DNA from: an uncultured Sinobacteraceae bacterium
Lineage (GTDB): Bacteria > Pseudomonadota > Gammaproteobacteria > Nevskiales > Nevskiaceae
Assembly: GCA_903822975.1 (NCBI GenBank)
Contig: CAIJRD010000006.1
Location: 50,309-114,308, forward strand
Length of the DNA: 64,000 nucleotides
Direction of reading: 5' to 3'
Part shown: piece by piece, positions 9,029-16,326 of the stretch
Numbering within the stretch: the first letter of the stretch is position 1
How the letters are laid out: every line of letters starts with the position of its first letter
Program-made: the position numbers and the translations under genes
Notes under the pieces: model-generated
The model's database searches: none
What the model was told of the DNA's origin: nothing
What the model saw: the letters and a program-made list of their open reading frames with translations, nothing else

Positions 9029-9793
9029 ATGACGTCGAAGAAAACCCATACGCTGGTGCTGCTGCGCCACGGCCAGAGCCAGTGGAACCTGGAGAATCGT
9101 TTCACCGGCTGGGTCGATGTCGATGTCACGGAAGTGGGCCGCGCAGAAGCCAAAGCTGCCGGCGAGTTGATGAAGGCCGAAGGGCTTGCGTTCGACATTG
9201 CGCATACCTCGGTGCTGAAGCGCGCGATCCGCACGCTCTATACCGCGCTCGACCAGATGGACGCACTGTGGATCCCGGTGCACAAGAGCTGGCGCTTGAA
9301 CGAACGCCACTACGGCGCGCTGCAAGGGCTCGACAAGGCCGAAACCACCGCCAAGCATGGCGAGGAACAGGTCAAGGTGTGGCGTCGCAGCTACGACATC
9401 CCGCCGCCGCCGATGGCCGAGAGCGATCCCGGACATCCGCGCAACGATCCGCGCTACGCCAAGCTCGACGCCGCCGCACTGCCATCGACCGAGTCGCTGG
9501 CGACCACGCTCGATCGCGTGCTGCCGTATTGGCACGACGCCATCGCGCCGCAGCTGAAATCTGGTCAGACCGTGCTGGTGACCGCGCACGGCAACTCGCT
9601 GCGCGCGCTGTACAAGTACCTGAATCACGTACCCGAGAACGAAATCGTCGAGCTGAACATTCCGACCGGGATTCCGCTGCGTTTCGAGCTGGACGAGAAC
9701 CTCAAGGTGATCTCGCACCGCTATCTCGGCGATCCGGAAGCGGCCAAGCGCGCGGCGGAAGCGGTTGCCAATCAGGCGAAAGCCAAGCACTGA
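9029..9793 (+). CDS. gpmA: 2,3-bisphosphoglycerate-dependent phosphoglycerate mutase
   Basis: This glycolytic enzyme interconverts 3- and 2-phosphoglycerate through a phosphohistidine. The catalytic histidine is H14 in [10 protein letters not shown]. Further family signatures are [28 protein letters not shown] and the second active-site histidine in [13 protein letters not shown]. The 254-residue length fits dPGM enzymes. A clear Shine-Dalgarno is not seen ahead of the ATG; the upstream bases are CCGAGAACCTGTTCCG. It stands alone, after a leader carrying a 16-bp duplication. Confidence 0.96.
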   Translation: MTSKKTHTLVLLRHGQSQWNLENRFTGWVDVDVTEVGRAEAKAAGELMKAEGLAFDIAHTSVLKRAIRTLYTALDQMDALWIPVHKSWRLNERHYGALQGLDKAETTAKHGEEQVKVWRRSYDIPPPPMAESDPGHPRNDPRYAKLDAAALPSTESLATTLDRVLPYWHDAIAPQLKSGQTVLVTAHGNSLRALYKYLNHVPENEIVELNIPTGIPLRFELDENLKVISHRYLGDPEAAKRAAEAVANQAKAKH

Positions 9794-10042
9794 GCGGCAG
9801 AGCGCCGCCGCAGGGCGCTCGCCTTAGCTCACGCTGCGATGCGTCGAATGGCGAGCGTCGCCATGCCTTGGTGTTGATGCCGTTCCACCGATGCCAGGGC
9901 GGCAGCTATCGCTCAGATCTTCGCCGGGATTTTTGCTCAGGTTGTGCGAGGCAGGCCCCTCAAGGCCGCGAGGCCCGCCAGGACCACGAATGTCCCCGCG
10001 AATGTCCCCCACAAGTGTCCAGCTGTTTTTGGGGCAGACAAT

Positions 10043-10078
10043 AAAAAAGCCATCCGGCCAGGGGAAACCGGATGGCTT
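10043..10078 (-). terminator. Strong rho-independent terminator
   Basis: On the minus strand an 11-bp perfect stem (AAGCCATCCGG pairing with CCGGATGGCTT) encloses a 10-nt loop containing CCCC and is followed directly by a run of T. It would end transcription from the GlsB-like gene at 10466-10215 and the structured RNA in between. Confidence 0.92.
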
Positions 10079-10150
10079 GCCGACATCATTGCGATACCGG
10101 CTCATTCTTCGCGACGGTCGGGACTACCGTTAGGGAGTGCGAAGAATGGT
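10043..10150 (-). ncRNA. Candidate small RNA with C-rich loops
   Basis: About 108 nt on the minus strand form a structured unit ending at the terminator. The first element is a perfect 10-bp stem (10148-10139 with 10112-10103) holding an 8-nt internal loop ACTCCCTA, then a 5-bp inner stem capped by AGTCCCG. A short linker leads to the terminator hairpin, whose loop contains TTTCCCC. Three unpaired CCC motifs in loops recall C-rich anti-Shine-Dalgarno sRNAs (for example sX13 of Xanthomonas), but I cannot claim homology. No convincing promoter is visible just upstream, so it could be processed from the 3' UTR of the GlsB-like mRNA. Confidence 0.5.
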
Positions 10151-10160
10151 TTTAACTCTA

Positions 10161-10200
10161 GGCGCGGCGCCTTAATCCAGGCTGAACGCGGCGCCGCGCC
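10161..10200 (-). repeat. Perfect 11-bp GC-rich inverted repeat
   Basis: GGCGCGGCGCC and its exact complement flank an 18-nt loop, immediately 3' of the GlsB-like stop codon at 10215. It is not followed by a T run, so it is more likely an RNA-stabilising or processing hairpin than a terminator. Confidence 0.8.
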
Positions 10201-10214
10201 CTTTCAGCGCAGGT

Positions 10215-10466
10215 TTAACGCGACATCCGCCGCAGGATGCCAACCACCACCAGCAACACGACGGCGCCGACCACCGCGCCGATGAATCCTGCGCTCTGAC
10301 CTGGGGTATAGAGCCCCAGCGCCTGGCCGCCATAAGTCGCTGCGAAGGCGCCGGCGATGCCGAGTACCGTGGTCAGGATGAAGCCCATCTTGTCGTCGCC
10401 GGGGTGCAGGAATCGGGCGAGCAAGCCGGCGATGAAGCCGATGATGATGGTGCCAATTATTTCCAT
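10215..10466 (-). CDS. GlsB/YeaQ/YmgE-type small membrane protein
   Basis: An 83-residue protein of the transglycosylase-associated (Pfam Transgly_assoc) family has three hydrophobic segments and the family start MEIIGTIIIGFIAGLLAR followed by a Pro-Gly loop (FLHPGDDK). Such proteins are stress-induced inner-membrane proteins of unknown mechanism, despite the name. The start at 10466 is chosen because AGGAGGAG lies just upstream. A longer reading to 10526 adds 20 residues with no homologous character. Its 3' side carries two hairpins and a strong terminator that may yield a small RNA. Confidence 0.9.
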   Translation of the reverse strand: MEIIGTIIIGFIAGLLARFLHPGDDKMGFILTTVLGIAGAFAATYGGQALGLYTPGQSAGFIGAVVGAVVLLVVVGILRRMSR

Positions 10467-10547
10467 GAGTACTCCTCCTAGGTTGTTGCCGATCAGATCG
10501 CTGCGGGTCTTGGAGAGTTCAATCAAGCCTTGCGATTCGGCGATCGA

Positions 10548-11036
10548 TCATACGGGAGCCGCACCGGACGTCTTTAGTCGCAAAAGCGCAGGCCGGTGGC
10601 GCTGCAGCCAATCGACTGCGTCGTCGCTGTCCGCGGCAAACCAGGCCGCCGCGCTGCCGAGAATGAAGTGGTAGCCCCAGGCGTCCATGTCGGCAAACAT
10701 CCGCGCGCGCGAATAGCCGGGCAGGTGCGCGGCCAGCAGGCACTGCAGATAGCACACGGCGTTTTCCTCGGTATCGGTGCCGCCGGCATCGCGCTCCAGT
10801 GTTGCGCGGCGCGCGTCGTCCATCAGCAGGTAGTGACAGGCCTCGTGCAAGGCCGAATGCACCGGCGTATCGCCGCGCACGAAGAGCGTGTCGCCGATCA
10901 ATCCGGCTTCGGGTTCGCCCCAGTAACTGCCGGGAATCGCGGCGCCCGGCGGCACGCGTTCGAGACGCAGACCATAGCCACCGAGCAGCGTTTCGAGCGC
11001 GCCGGCGGGCAGCACTTCCAGCGGTAGGACGTCCAT
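10548..11036 (-). CDS. Conserved hypothetical HExxH protein
   Basis: The 162-residue protein carries H64-E-A-C-H68, a zincin-type metal motif, inside the helix-like SALHEACHYLLMD. A plausible third ligand E91 lies in TDTEENAVCYLQ, 23 residues downstream, as in gluzincins. The C-terminal half (ARMFADMDAWGYHF, AAAWFAADSDDAVDWLQ) is helical and Trp-rich. No signal peptide is present, so it is cytosolic. I recognise it only as a conserved proteobacterial protein; a peptidase role is inferred from the motif alone. It lies 81 bp upstream of the GlsB-like gene on the same strand. Confidence 0.72.
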   Translation of the reverse strand: MDVLPLEVLPAGALETLLGGYGLRLERVPPGAAIPGSYWGEPEAGLIGDTLFVRGDTPVHSALHEACHYLLMDDARRATLERDAGGTDTEENAVCYLQCLLAAHLPGYSRARMFADMDAWGYHFILGSAAAWFAADSDDAVDWLQRHRPALLRLKTSGAAPV

Positions 11037-11391
11037 GAATGTGCGCGGTGACGAAAGCAGGCGCGCAAGGTGCGGCGCATTCGCGCAGCGGTCAAGTCGG
11101 TACGGCGTGATGCTGGTCGATCAGTCGCCCCGACGAAGGGATCGGACGACTGCGATCGTCGTTGCGGAACATCTCGGCGGCCGCGGAAGGCTAGTTGCCG
11201 CACACAACAACCCGCACACAACTCCTGGCCGCACGCAGGCGTCGTATTGCCGTGCAGGGCACGCCAGTCGGCTTTGGTCTGGGCACTGCGCCGGCGCAGT
11301 GCTCCTAAGCATTGCTCCGAAGCATTGCTCCGAAGCATTGCTCTGTTGCGCAGTTGTCTCGCGCCGTCAGCGAAGCGTGCTGCGAACGGCG
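11037..11391. other. Gene-free spacer with triple 13-bp repeat
   Basis: No convincing gene is visible. Positions 11307-11345 hold three tandem copies of AAGCATTGCTCCG (the third ends CTG), with a degenerate copy just before. They lie close to the 3' end of the P450 gene. Confidence 0.8.
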
Positions 11392-12771
11392 CTAGTGACG
11401 ATAGCCGCGCACGCGCACCTTGAAGTCCATCGCCGGTCCCGGCGTCGGTGCGGTCTTGGTCTTCAGCACGTAATCGGCCGGCTCCAGCGCGAGGTCGAGC
11501 TTGTAGAACAGGCGCGCCATCGACAGCGCGATCTGCACTTCAGCAAGGCTCTTGCCCAAGCAGGTGTGTGGCCCGCGGCCATAAGGCGAATACGCGCCCG
11601 GCTGCAGATGCTCGGCGCGCGGCTTCTGGAAGCGGTCGATGTCGAACTTGGTCGGATCCGGGTAGTACTCCTCCATGAAGTGCGGCACGCTGGTGCCGAC
11701 GTAGAGCAGTTCGTCTTTCGGGATCAGATGGCCCTGGAACATGAAGTCCTTGGTGGCGGTGCGCATCTGCGCGACCGCGATCGGATACAGGCGCATCGTC
11801 TCCATGATCGCGCCCTGCAATGAAGGAATCTTCTTGAACAGGTCATCCTCGTCGATGCTGCCGGTGGCGAACAGCGCGTCGACTTCGGCGTGAATCCGCG
11901 CCAGCACGTCCGGATGCTTCAACACGGCGTAAACGATCGCGGCCGTGGTGTTAGCAACGGTGTCGAGGCCGGCGACGTAGGGACCGGTCAGCGTCAGAAT
12001 CAGATCGCTTGCAGGCATGACCTCGGGATGGTTGATGTGCGCTTCCATCACGTCGTCGATCAGGTTCTTGTCTTCATCTTTCTTGGTGCCGGCGCTGGCG
12101 TAGTAGTCGGCGATCATCTTGGTGCCGAGTTCCTGCACGCGCGCCTTGGCCTTCTTGTACTGCGGCATCTTCAGCAGAAACTTCGGCCGCTGACGCGTCA
12201 CCAGCACATTCAGAATGTGCAGGATCGTGATACGGATGTCCTTGACGTATTCCAGCGGTGCCGCACCGGTGAGAATGGTGCCGAGCTGGTCGACCACCAT
12301 GTATTGCATCGCCTCGACCACCGGCACCATCTTGCCGACCGGCCAGTCGCGCACGAAGGCGCGGTCGGTCAGGTCGACCAGTTCGTTGTAGCGGCCCTTG
12401 ATCGATTCCTTCGAATAGCCGCGGCGCATGACGTCGCGCAGTTCTTTGTGGCTCTCGCCATCTTCGCCGGTGAGCGAGCGCGTGGCGCCGTATTCGGCCA
12501 CCAGGCCTTCCCAGAACTCCTTCGAGCGCAGGCATTCGCGGCCTTCGCGCGTGCCCATGAAGTTGGCCGCCTCGACGCCGGCAATCGCGGTGTAGTCATT
12601 GCCGAGAATGTTGACGCGGAATACCGGGCCGTACTTGCGGTAGCAGTCGACGAAGAATTGCGCCGGGTCCTTGGCCATGCCGAGCACGTTGCCGATCAGC
12701 GGCAGGCCCGGCACTTTAGGAGTCGGGATCGGCGTCTGGGATGGGGCGAGGGTATCGGTGACAGTGCTCAT
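11392..12771 (-). CDS. Cytochrome P450
   Basis: A 459-residue soluble heme monooxygenase has the P450 hallmarks: an I-helix GPYVAGLDTVANT, the K-helix ExxR in METMRLYP, and the heme-thiolate loop YGRGPHTCLGKS with the cysteine at C404. The first aromatic of the loop is Tyr, where Phe is usual. The N-terminus has a proline-rich PIPTPKVPGLPLIGN hinge like microsomal-type P450s but no membrane anchor. The start at 12771 is preferred (GGGAAC upstream); an in-frame ATG at 12813 would add 14 residues. No ferredoxin or reductase gene is adjacent. Substrate is unknown. Confidence 0.95.
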   Translation of the reverse strand: MSTVTDTLAPSQTPIPTPKVPGLPLIGNVLGMAKDPAQFFVDCYRKYGPVFRVNILGNDYTAIAGVEAANFMGTREGRECLRSKEFWEGLVAEYGATRSLTGEDGESHKELRDVMRRGYSKESIKGRYNELVDLTDRAFVRDWPVGKMVPVVEAMQYMVVDQLGTILTGAAPLEYVKDIRITILHILNVLVTRQRPKFLLKMPQYKKAKARVQELGTKMIADYYASAGTKKDEDKNLIDDVMEAHINHPEVMPASDLILTLTGPYVAGLDTVANTTAAIVYAVLKHPDVLARIHAEVDALFATGSIDEDDLFKKIPSLQGAIMETMRLYPIAVAQMRTATKDFMFQGHLIPKDELLYVGTSVPHFMEEYYPDPTKFDIDRFQKPRAEHLQPGAYSPYGRGPHTCLGKSLAEVQIALSMARLFYKLDLALEPADYVLKTKTAPTPGPAMDFKVRVRGYRH

Positions 12772-13340
12772 GGCAGTTCCCGCGATCAGGCGTAGGAGGA
12801 CGAGGCGTCGCATCGTGCGGCCTCAGGCGAAAGGTTTTAGCAGGTCTGCACGGGCGAACGGTTCCCCCGATTGGACTAGGCGCTCGGGAACGGGGCGACC
12901 GTACCCCTCGTCCGCCGTTCGGCCGACCCGGCGGCGAGTCCTGTCGTGGCGGTCGGCCGTGAGCCGAGGGCAGCGGCCGCCAAGGCGGCGCGTCACCCAC
13001 CGCCAGGGTCGGTGACCGCCAGCGCGGGGTCGCCGCCGAGCTGCGGCCTGCGCGAGCGTCCGGGTTGGGTGGTCAGATGCGAATTTGCCGACGGGCGGCG
13101 TGCGACGCCGCGGCGGTTTAATCTTGCAGCATGAGCCCGCGCATCGAGCCGAGTCTTTATCCGTCGGGTCCTTCGGGTCCTTCTGGTTCATCCGGTTCAA
13201 CCGCGCCGGACGCGGCATCGGCGGTGACGGAGCGTGTGACTGAGCCCGTGACTGAGCCCATGGCCAAGCCCGAGCCCGAGTCGCCGCCGACTCCGGACGC
13301 GCGCGAACCGCTGCCGCATCACCAGGGAAGGAGACGTTCG
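12772..13340. other. Divergent spacer between P450 and mtgA
   Basis: An open frame from 13131 runs in phase into mtgA and would encode a Pro/Ser/Glu/Thr-rich extension with short repeated units (TCGGGTCCT, GTGACTGAGCCC). It has no ribosome binding site at 13131, whereas 13341 has an excellent one. I treat the extension as leader unless proteomics shows otherwise. Nothing else is supported here. Confidence 0.6.
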
Positions 13341-14045
13341 ATGTTGCGTTGGCTGTTCGGCATTCTGTTCGGCGCGCTGGCGCTGCTGTTACTGATCCTG
13401 TTGCTGCTGCGCTGGCTGCCGCCGCCGACCACGGCCTACATGCTGCAGAGCCCGGTTCATCCGGTGCAGCATCATTGGGTCCCGGCCTCGGCGATCGCCG
13501 AGGTCGCGCGCCGCGCCGTGGTCGCCTCCGAGGACCAGAAGTTCTATACGCACGATGGTTTCGACGTCGAGGCGATCCAGAAAGCCTACGAAGAGAATCA
13601 AAAGAGCAATCGCGGCCGGCGGCATCCGCGCGGTGCATCCACCATCAGCCAGCAGACCGCGAAGAACCTGTTCCTGTGGCCGGGCGGCGGTTACTTTCGC
13701 AAAGGCGTGGAAGCGGTGTTGACCGTGCTGATCGAACACCTTTGGAACAAGCCGCGCATTCTCGAGATGTATCTCAACATCGTCGAATTCGGGCCCGGCA
13801 TCTATGGCGTCGAGGCCGCCTCGCAGACGTTTTTCGGCAAGCCGGCAGCAAAGCTTTCGGCATCAGAAGCGGCGCGCCTTGCCGCGGTGCTGCCGAATCC
13901 GCGGCACTGGAGCGTGCGCGCACCCGGACCCTATGTTCAGTCGCGCGCGAACTGGATCCTCGGGCAGATGGGTTACGGCGCGCCGGCCGAGGAACCGACC
14001 GATACGGACGGCGAGGACGAACCCGCGGGCGCCGATGCGCCCTGA
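13341..14045 (+). CDS. mtgA: Monofunctional peptidoglycan glycosyltransferase
   Basis: MtgA polymerises lipid II into glycan strands at the inner membrane. The 234-residue form starting at 13341 begins with a transmembrane helix (LRWLFGILFGALALLL). The GT51 domain follows, with the catalytic Glu in ASEDQKFYTHDGFD, then GASTISQQTAKNLFLWPGG, the second Glu region LNIVEFGPGIYGVEAA and FFGKPAAKLSASEAARLAA. AAGGAG lies 7 nt before this ATG, and the length matches MtgA. The upstream in-frame ATG at 13131 would add 70 disordered residues and lacks a binding site. Confidence 0.93.
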   Translation: MLRWLFGILFGALALLLLILLLLRWLPPPTTAYMLQSPVHPVQHHWVPASAIAEVARRAVVASEDQKFYTHDGFDVEAIQKAYEENQKSNRGRRHPRGASTISQQTAKNLFLWPGGGYFRKGVEAVLTVLIEHLWNKPRILEMYLNIVEFGPGIYGVEAASQTFFGKPAAKLSASEAARLAAVLPNPRHWSVRAPGPYVQSRANWILGQMGYGAPAEEPTDTDGEDEPAGADAP

Positions 14046-14224
14046 GCCGAACATGGTCAGCAGCACCGGTCATTGAATGATCGAGCCGAAGGCGAAGCGC
14101 GCCGAACGACGCACGCCGCATGCGCGTCGGCGCGCGTGGCGGCGAATGCCCTAGTCCGCGTACACGACGCCCGCGGCGTTCGTCAGAATGGTTGTGTAAC
14201 CCTTGTCTGTCACTCGGGAGTGCT

Positions 14225-14584
14225 ATGAGCGAGCATGAATGCCGGATCGACTATCTCGAATTCCCCGCGGTCGACCTTGAGGCGATCAAGCGCTTCTACC
14301 GCCAGGTGTTCGGCTGGACATTCACCGACTACGGGCCCGACTACAGCAGTTTCCACGACGGGCGCATCAGCGGCGGGTTCTGGAAATCGTCGGCGGTCGC
14401 AGCGGCGGGGACCGGCGTGCTGGTGGTGATTTACAGCGCGAAGCTGCAGTCGGTGCTGGATGCCGTTGTTTCCGCTGGCGGCACGGTCACGCGCGAGCCG
14501 TTCGAGTTTCCGGGCGGGCGCCGTTTCGAGTTCAGTGATCCCAGCGGCAATCGTCTGGCGGTGTGGACTGATCTGCCCGGCTGA
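14225..14584 (+). CDS. VOC/glyoxalase-fold protein
   Basis: A 119-residue protein with one vicinal-oxygen-chelate module starts with a segment DYLEFPAVDLEAIKRFYRQVFGW and has the typical second beta-alpha-beta half ending in PSGNRLAVWTDLPG. Proteins of this size dimerise to form metal sites and include antibiotic-resistance and dioxygenase-like members; no specific substrate can be read. The start is supported by CGGGAG upstream. It precedes the ABC-transporter gene set by 165 bp on the same strand, which may be coincidental. Confidence 0.88.
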   Translation: MSEHECRIDYLEFPAVDLEAIKRFYRQVFGWTFTDYGPDYSSFHDGRISGGFWKSSAVAAAGTGVLVVIYSAKLQSVLDAVVSAGGTVTREPFEFPGGRRFEFSDPSGNRLAVWTDLPG

Positions 14585-14661
14585 GGCTGGCGCGGCGCGC
14601 GATCACCGTCGGGGTACGTCGGGTTCGAATTGCTGTTGTCTGCCGCGATTCCGTGTGCCTT

Positions 14662-14687
14662 TGACGACGGCTGATGACGACGGCTGA
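14662..14687. repeat. Perfect 13-bp tandem duplication
   Basis: TGACGACGGCTGA occurs twice in direct succession, in the leader of the ABC ATPase gene. Confidence 0.95.
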
Positions 14688-14749
14688 TCTCGCTGTCGCG
14701 ATCGGGTGTCGCGGCGCGCGAGGCGGTCGCGCTTCGCTATCATCGTGAC

Positions 14750-15526
14750 GTGAAAACCCCTGCAGACTCCGAGAACGACCGCGTGCTGGTGGTCGATCAC
14801 CTGTGCAAGCGTTACCGCGACACCGTCGCGGTCGACGACCTCTCGTTCGAGGTTCGGCCGCACGAAATCGTCGGCCTGCTGGGCCCCAACGGCGCCGGCA
14901 AGACCACCACGATCAACATGATTCTCGGTGTGCTGCAGCCGAGTGCCGGCAACATCCGCATCGAAGGTTTCGATGTCGCACGTCAGCGCCGTCGTGCGCT
15001 GGCCTGCACCAACTTCGCCGCGGTCTATGCGCCCTTGCCCGGCAATCTCACGGTCGAGCAGAACCTGCGCTTCTTCGGTCTGATCTACGACGTGCGCGAT
15101 CTCAGCGCGCGCATCGAAGTGCTGCTCGAGCAATTCAACCTGCGCGGCTTCCGCGACACCAAGTGCGGCCTGCTGTCGTCCGGTGAGCAGACGCGGGTGA
15201 CCCTGGCCAAAGCAGTGCTCAACGCGCCGAAGCTGCTGTTGCTGGACGAGCCCACGGCTTCGCTGGACCCGGCCACCGCACAGGACGTGCGCGCGCTGAT
15301 CCGCCGCATCGCATCGGAAGGCGAGGGCGGCATCCTGTGGACCTCGCACAACATGTACGAAGTGCAGGAGGTTTGTCATCGCGTGCTGTTTTTGCATCAC
15401 GGCAAGATCCTGTTGCAGGGCGATCCGAAAACCTTGCCCGAACAGCATGGCGTGGCGACGCTCGACGAACTGTTCATCCGCCTCGCGCGCGAGCCGCTGG
15501 CGCAAACGACCGAGGTGGCTCGATGA
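14750..15526 (+). CDS. ABC transporter ATP-binding protein (ABC-2 type)
   Basis: A 258-residue nucleotide-binding subunit has Walker A GPNGAGKTT (near residue 46), an ABC signature LSSGEQTRV and Walker B LLLLDEPTASLDP. The signature departs from LSGGQ (Ser-Ser-Gly-Glu-Gln), which is tolerated in this family. It probably powers an exporter with the permease encoded next. The start is a GTG; no strong ribosome site precedes it. Its stop codon overlaps the permease start (ATGA at 15523-15526), indicating translational coupling. The substrate is not predictable, but ABC-2 systems of this architecture export lipids, polysaccharides or drugs. Confidence 0.92.
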   Translation: MKTPADSENDRVLVVDHLCKRYRDTVAVDDLSFEVRPHEIVGLLGPNGAGKTTTINMILGVLQPSAGNIRIEGFDVARQRRRALACTNFAAVYAPLPGNLTVEQNLRFFGLIYDVRDLSARIEVLLEQFNLRGFRDTKCGLLSSGEQTRVTLAKAVLNAPKLLLLDEPTASLDPATAQDVRALIRRIASEGEGGILWTSHNMYEVQEVCHRVLFLHHGKILLQGDPKTLPEQHGVATLDELFIRLAREPLAQTTEVAR

Positions 15527-16326
15527 ATCCGCGTCGCATCGGCGGCATCGTGTTGCGTCAGTTCTACCTGATGCGCGGCAGCCCGACCCGCGTGCTGCCG
15601 ATGTTTGCCTGGGTCGCCATCGACATCGTGCTGTGGGGCTTCATCACTCGCTGGCTCAACCAGGTCAGCCATGCCGGCATGGACTTCGTGCCGACCCTGC
15701 TGGGTGCGGTGTTGTTGTGGGATTTCTTCACGCGCGTGATGCAGGGCGTGACCACGGCGTTCTTCGAGGATCTGTGGTCGCGCAACTTCCTCAATATCTT
15801 CGCAACACCTTTGTCGATTTCCGAATATTTGAGCGGCCTGGTGCTGACCAGCATCGTCACCAGCGCGATCGGACTCTTGTTGATGCTGGTACTGGCATCG
15901 ACCGTGTTCGGATTGTCGTTCCTGTCGTATGGCGTGCTGCTGTTGCCGTTTCTGTTGGTGCTGTTCCTGTTCGGCATCGCGCTCGGCGTGCTCGCTAGCG
16001 CCATCGTGCTGCGCTTCGGTCCGGCATCCGAATGGCTGGTGTGGCCGATGCCGGCACTGCTGTCGCCGTTTGCCGGCGTGTTCTACCCAATGTCGACCTT
16101 GCCCGCGTGGATGCGCGCCGTCGGCCATCTGTTGCCGCCATCGTATGTATTCGAGGGCATGCGGACGATCGTTGCCGGCGAACCCTTCGCGTATGTCAAT
16201 CTCGTCGTCGGTCTCGGCCTCGCATTGACCGAGATCGCGCTGGCCTGCTGGTGCTTTGCGCGCGTCTACCGCTACGCAGTGAATAGCGGTCTGCTGGCGC
16301 GCTACAGCGCCGAGAGCGTGACGTGA
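15523..16326 (+). CDS. ABC-2 type transporter permease
   Basis: A 267-residue inner-membrane protein has about six hydrophobic helices and an ABC-2 layout: a cytosolic N-terminus, an amphipathic region with DLWSRNFLNIFATPLSISEYL as the coupling segment, and the periplasmic turn MPALLSPFAGVFYPMSTLPAW. It starts at an ATG overlapping the ATPase stop, and its own stop overlaps the GTG of the following oxidoreductase (GTGA at 16323-16326). This very tight coupling suggests that the three proteins are made in fixed proportion. Confidence 0.92.
   Translation: MNPRRIGGIVLRQFYLMRGSPTRVLPMFAWVAIDIVLWGFITRWLNQVSHAGMDFVPTLLGAVLLWDFFTRVMQGVTTAFFEDLWSRNFLNIFATPLSISEYLSGLVLTSIVTSAIGLLLMLVLASTVFGLSFLSYGVLLLPFLLVLFLFGIALGVLASAIVLRFGPASEWLVWPMPALLSPFAGVFYPMSTLPAWMRAVGHLLPPSYVFEGMRTIVAGEPFAYVNLVVGLGLALTEIALACWCFARVYRYAVNSGLLARYSAESVT

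Noticed and set aside
9956..10019. GAATGTCCCC direct repeats upstream of the candidate RNA as a REP/RAYT element
   Set aside because: Only two imperfect copies are seen, without a tyrosine transposase gene or paired hairpins.
10043..10150. Riboswitch or known ribozyme for the structured RNA
   Set aside because: It lies downstream, not upstream, of the gene on the same strand and shows no known aptamer core; a small RNA or 3' UTR element fits better.
13131..13340. N-terminal extension of MtgA
   Set aside because: No ribosome site at 13131, whereas 13341 has AAGGAG and gives the normal family length.
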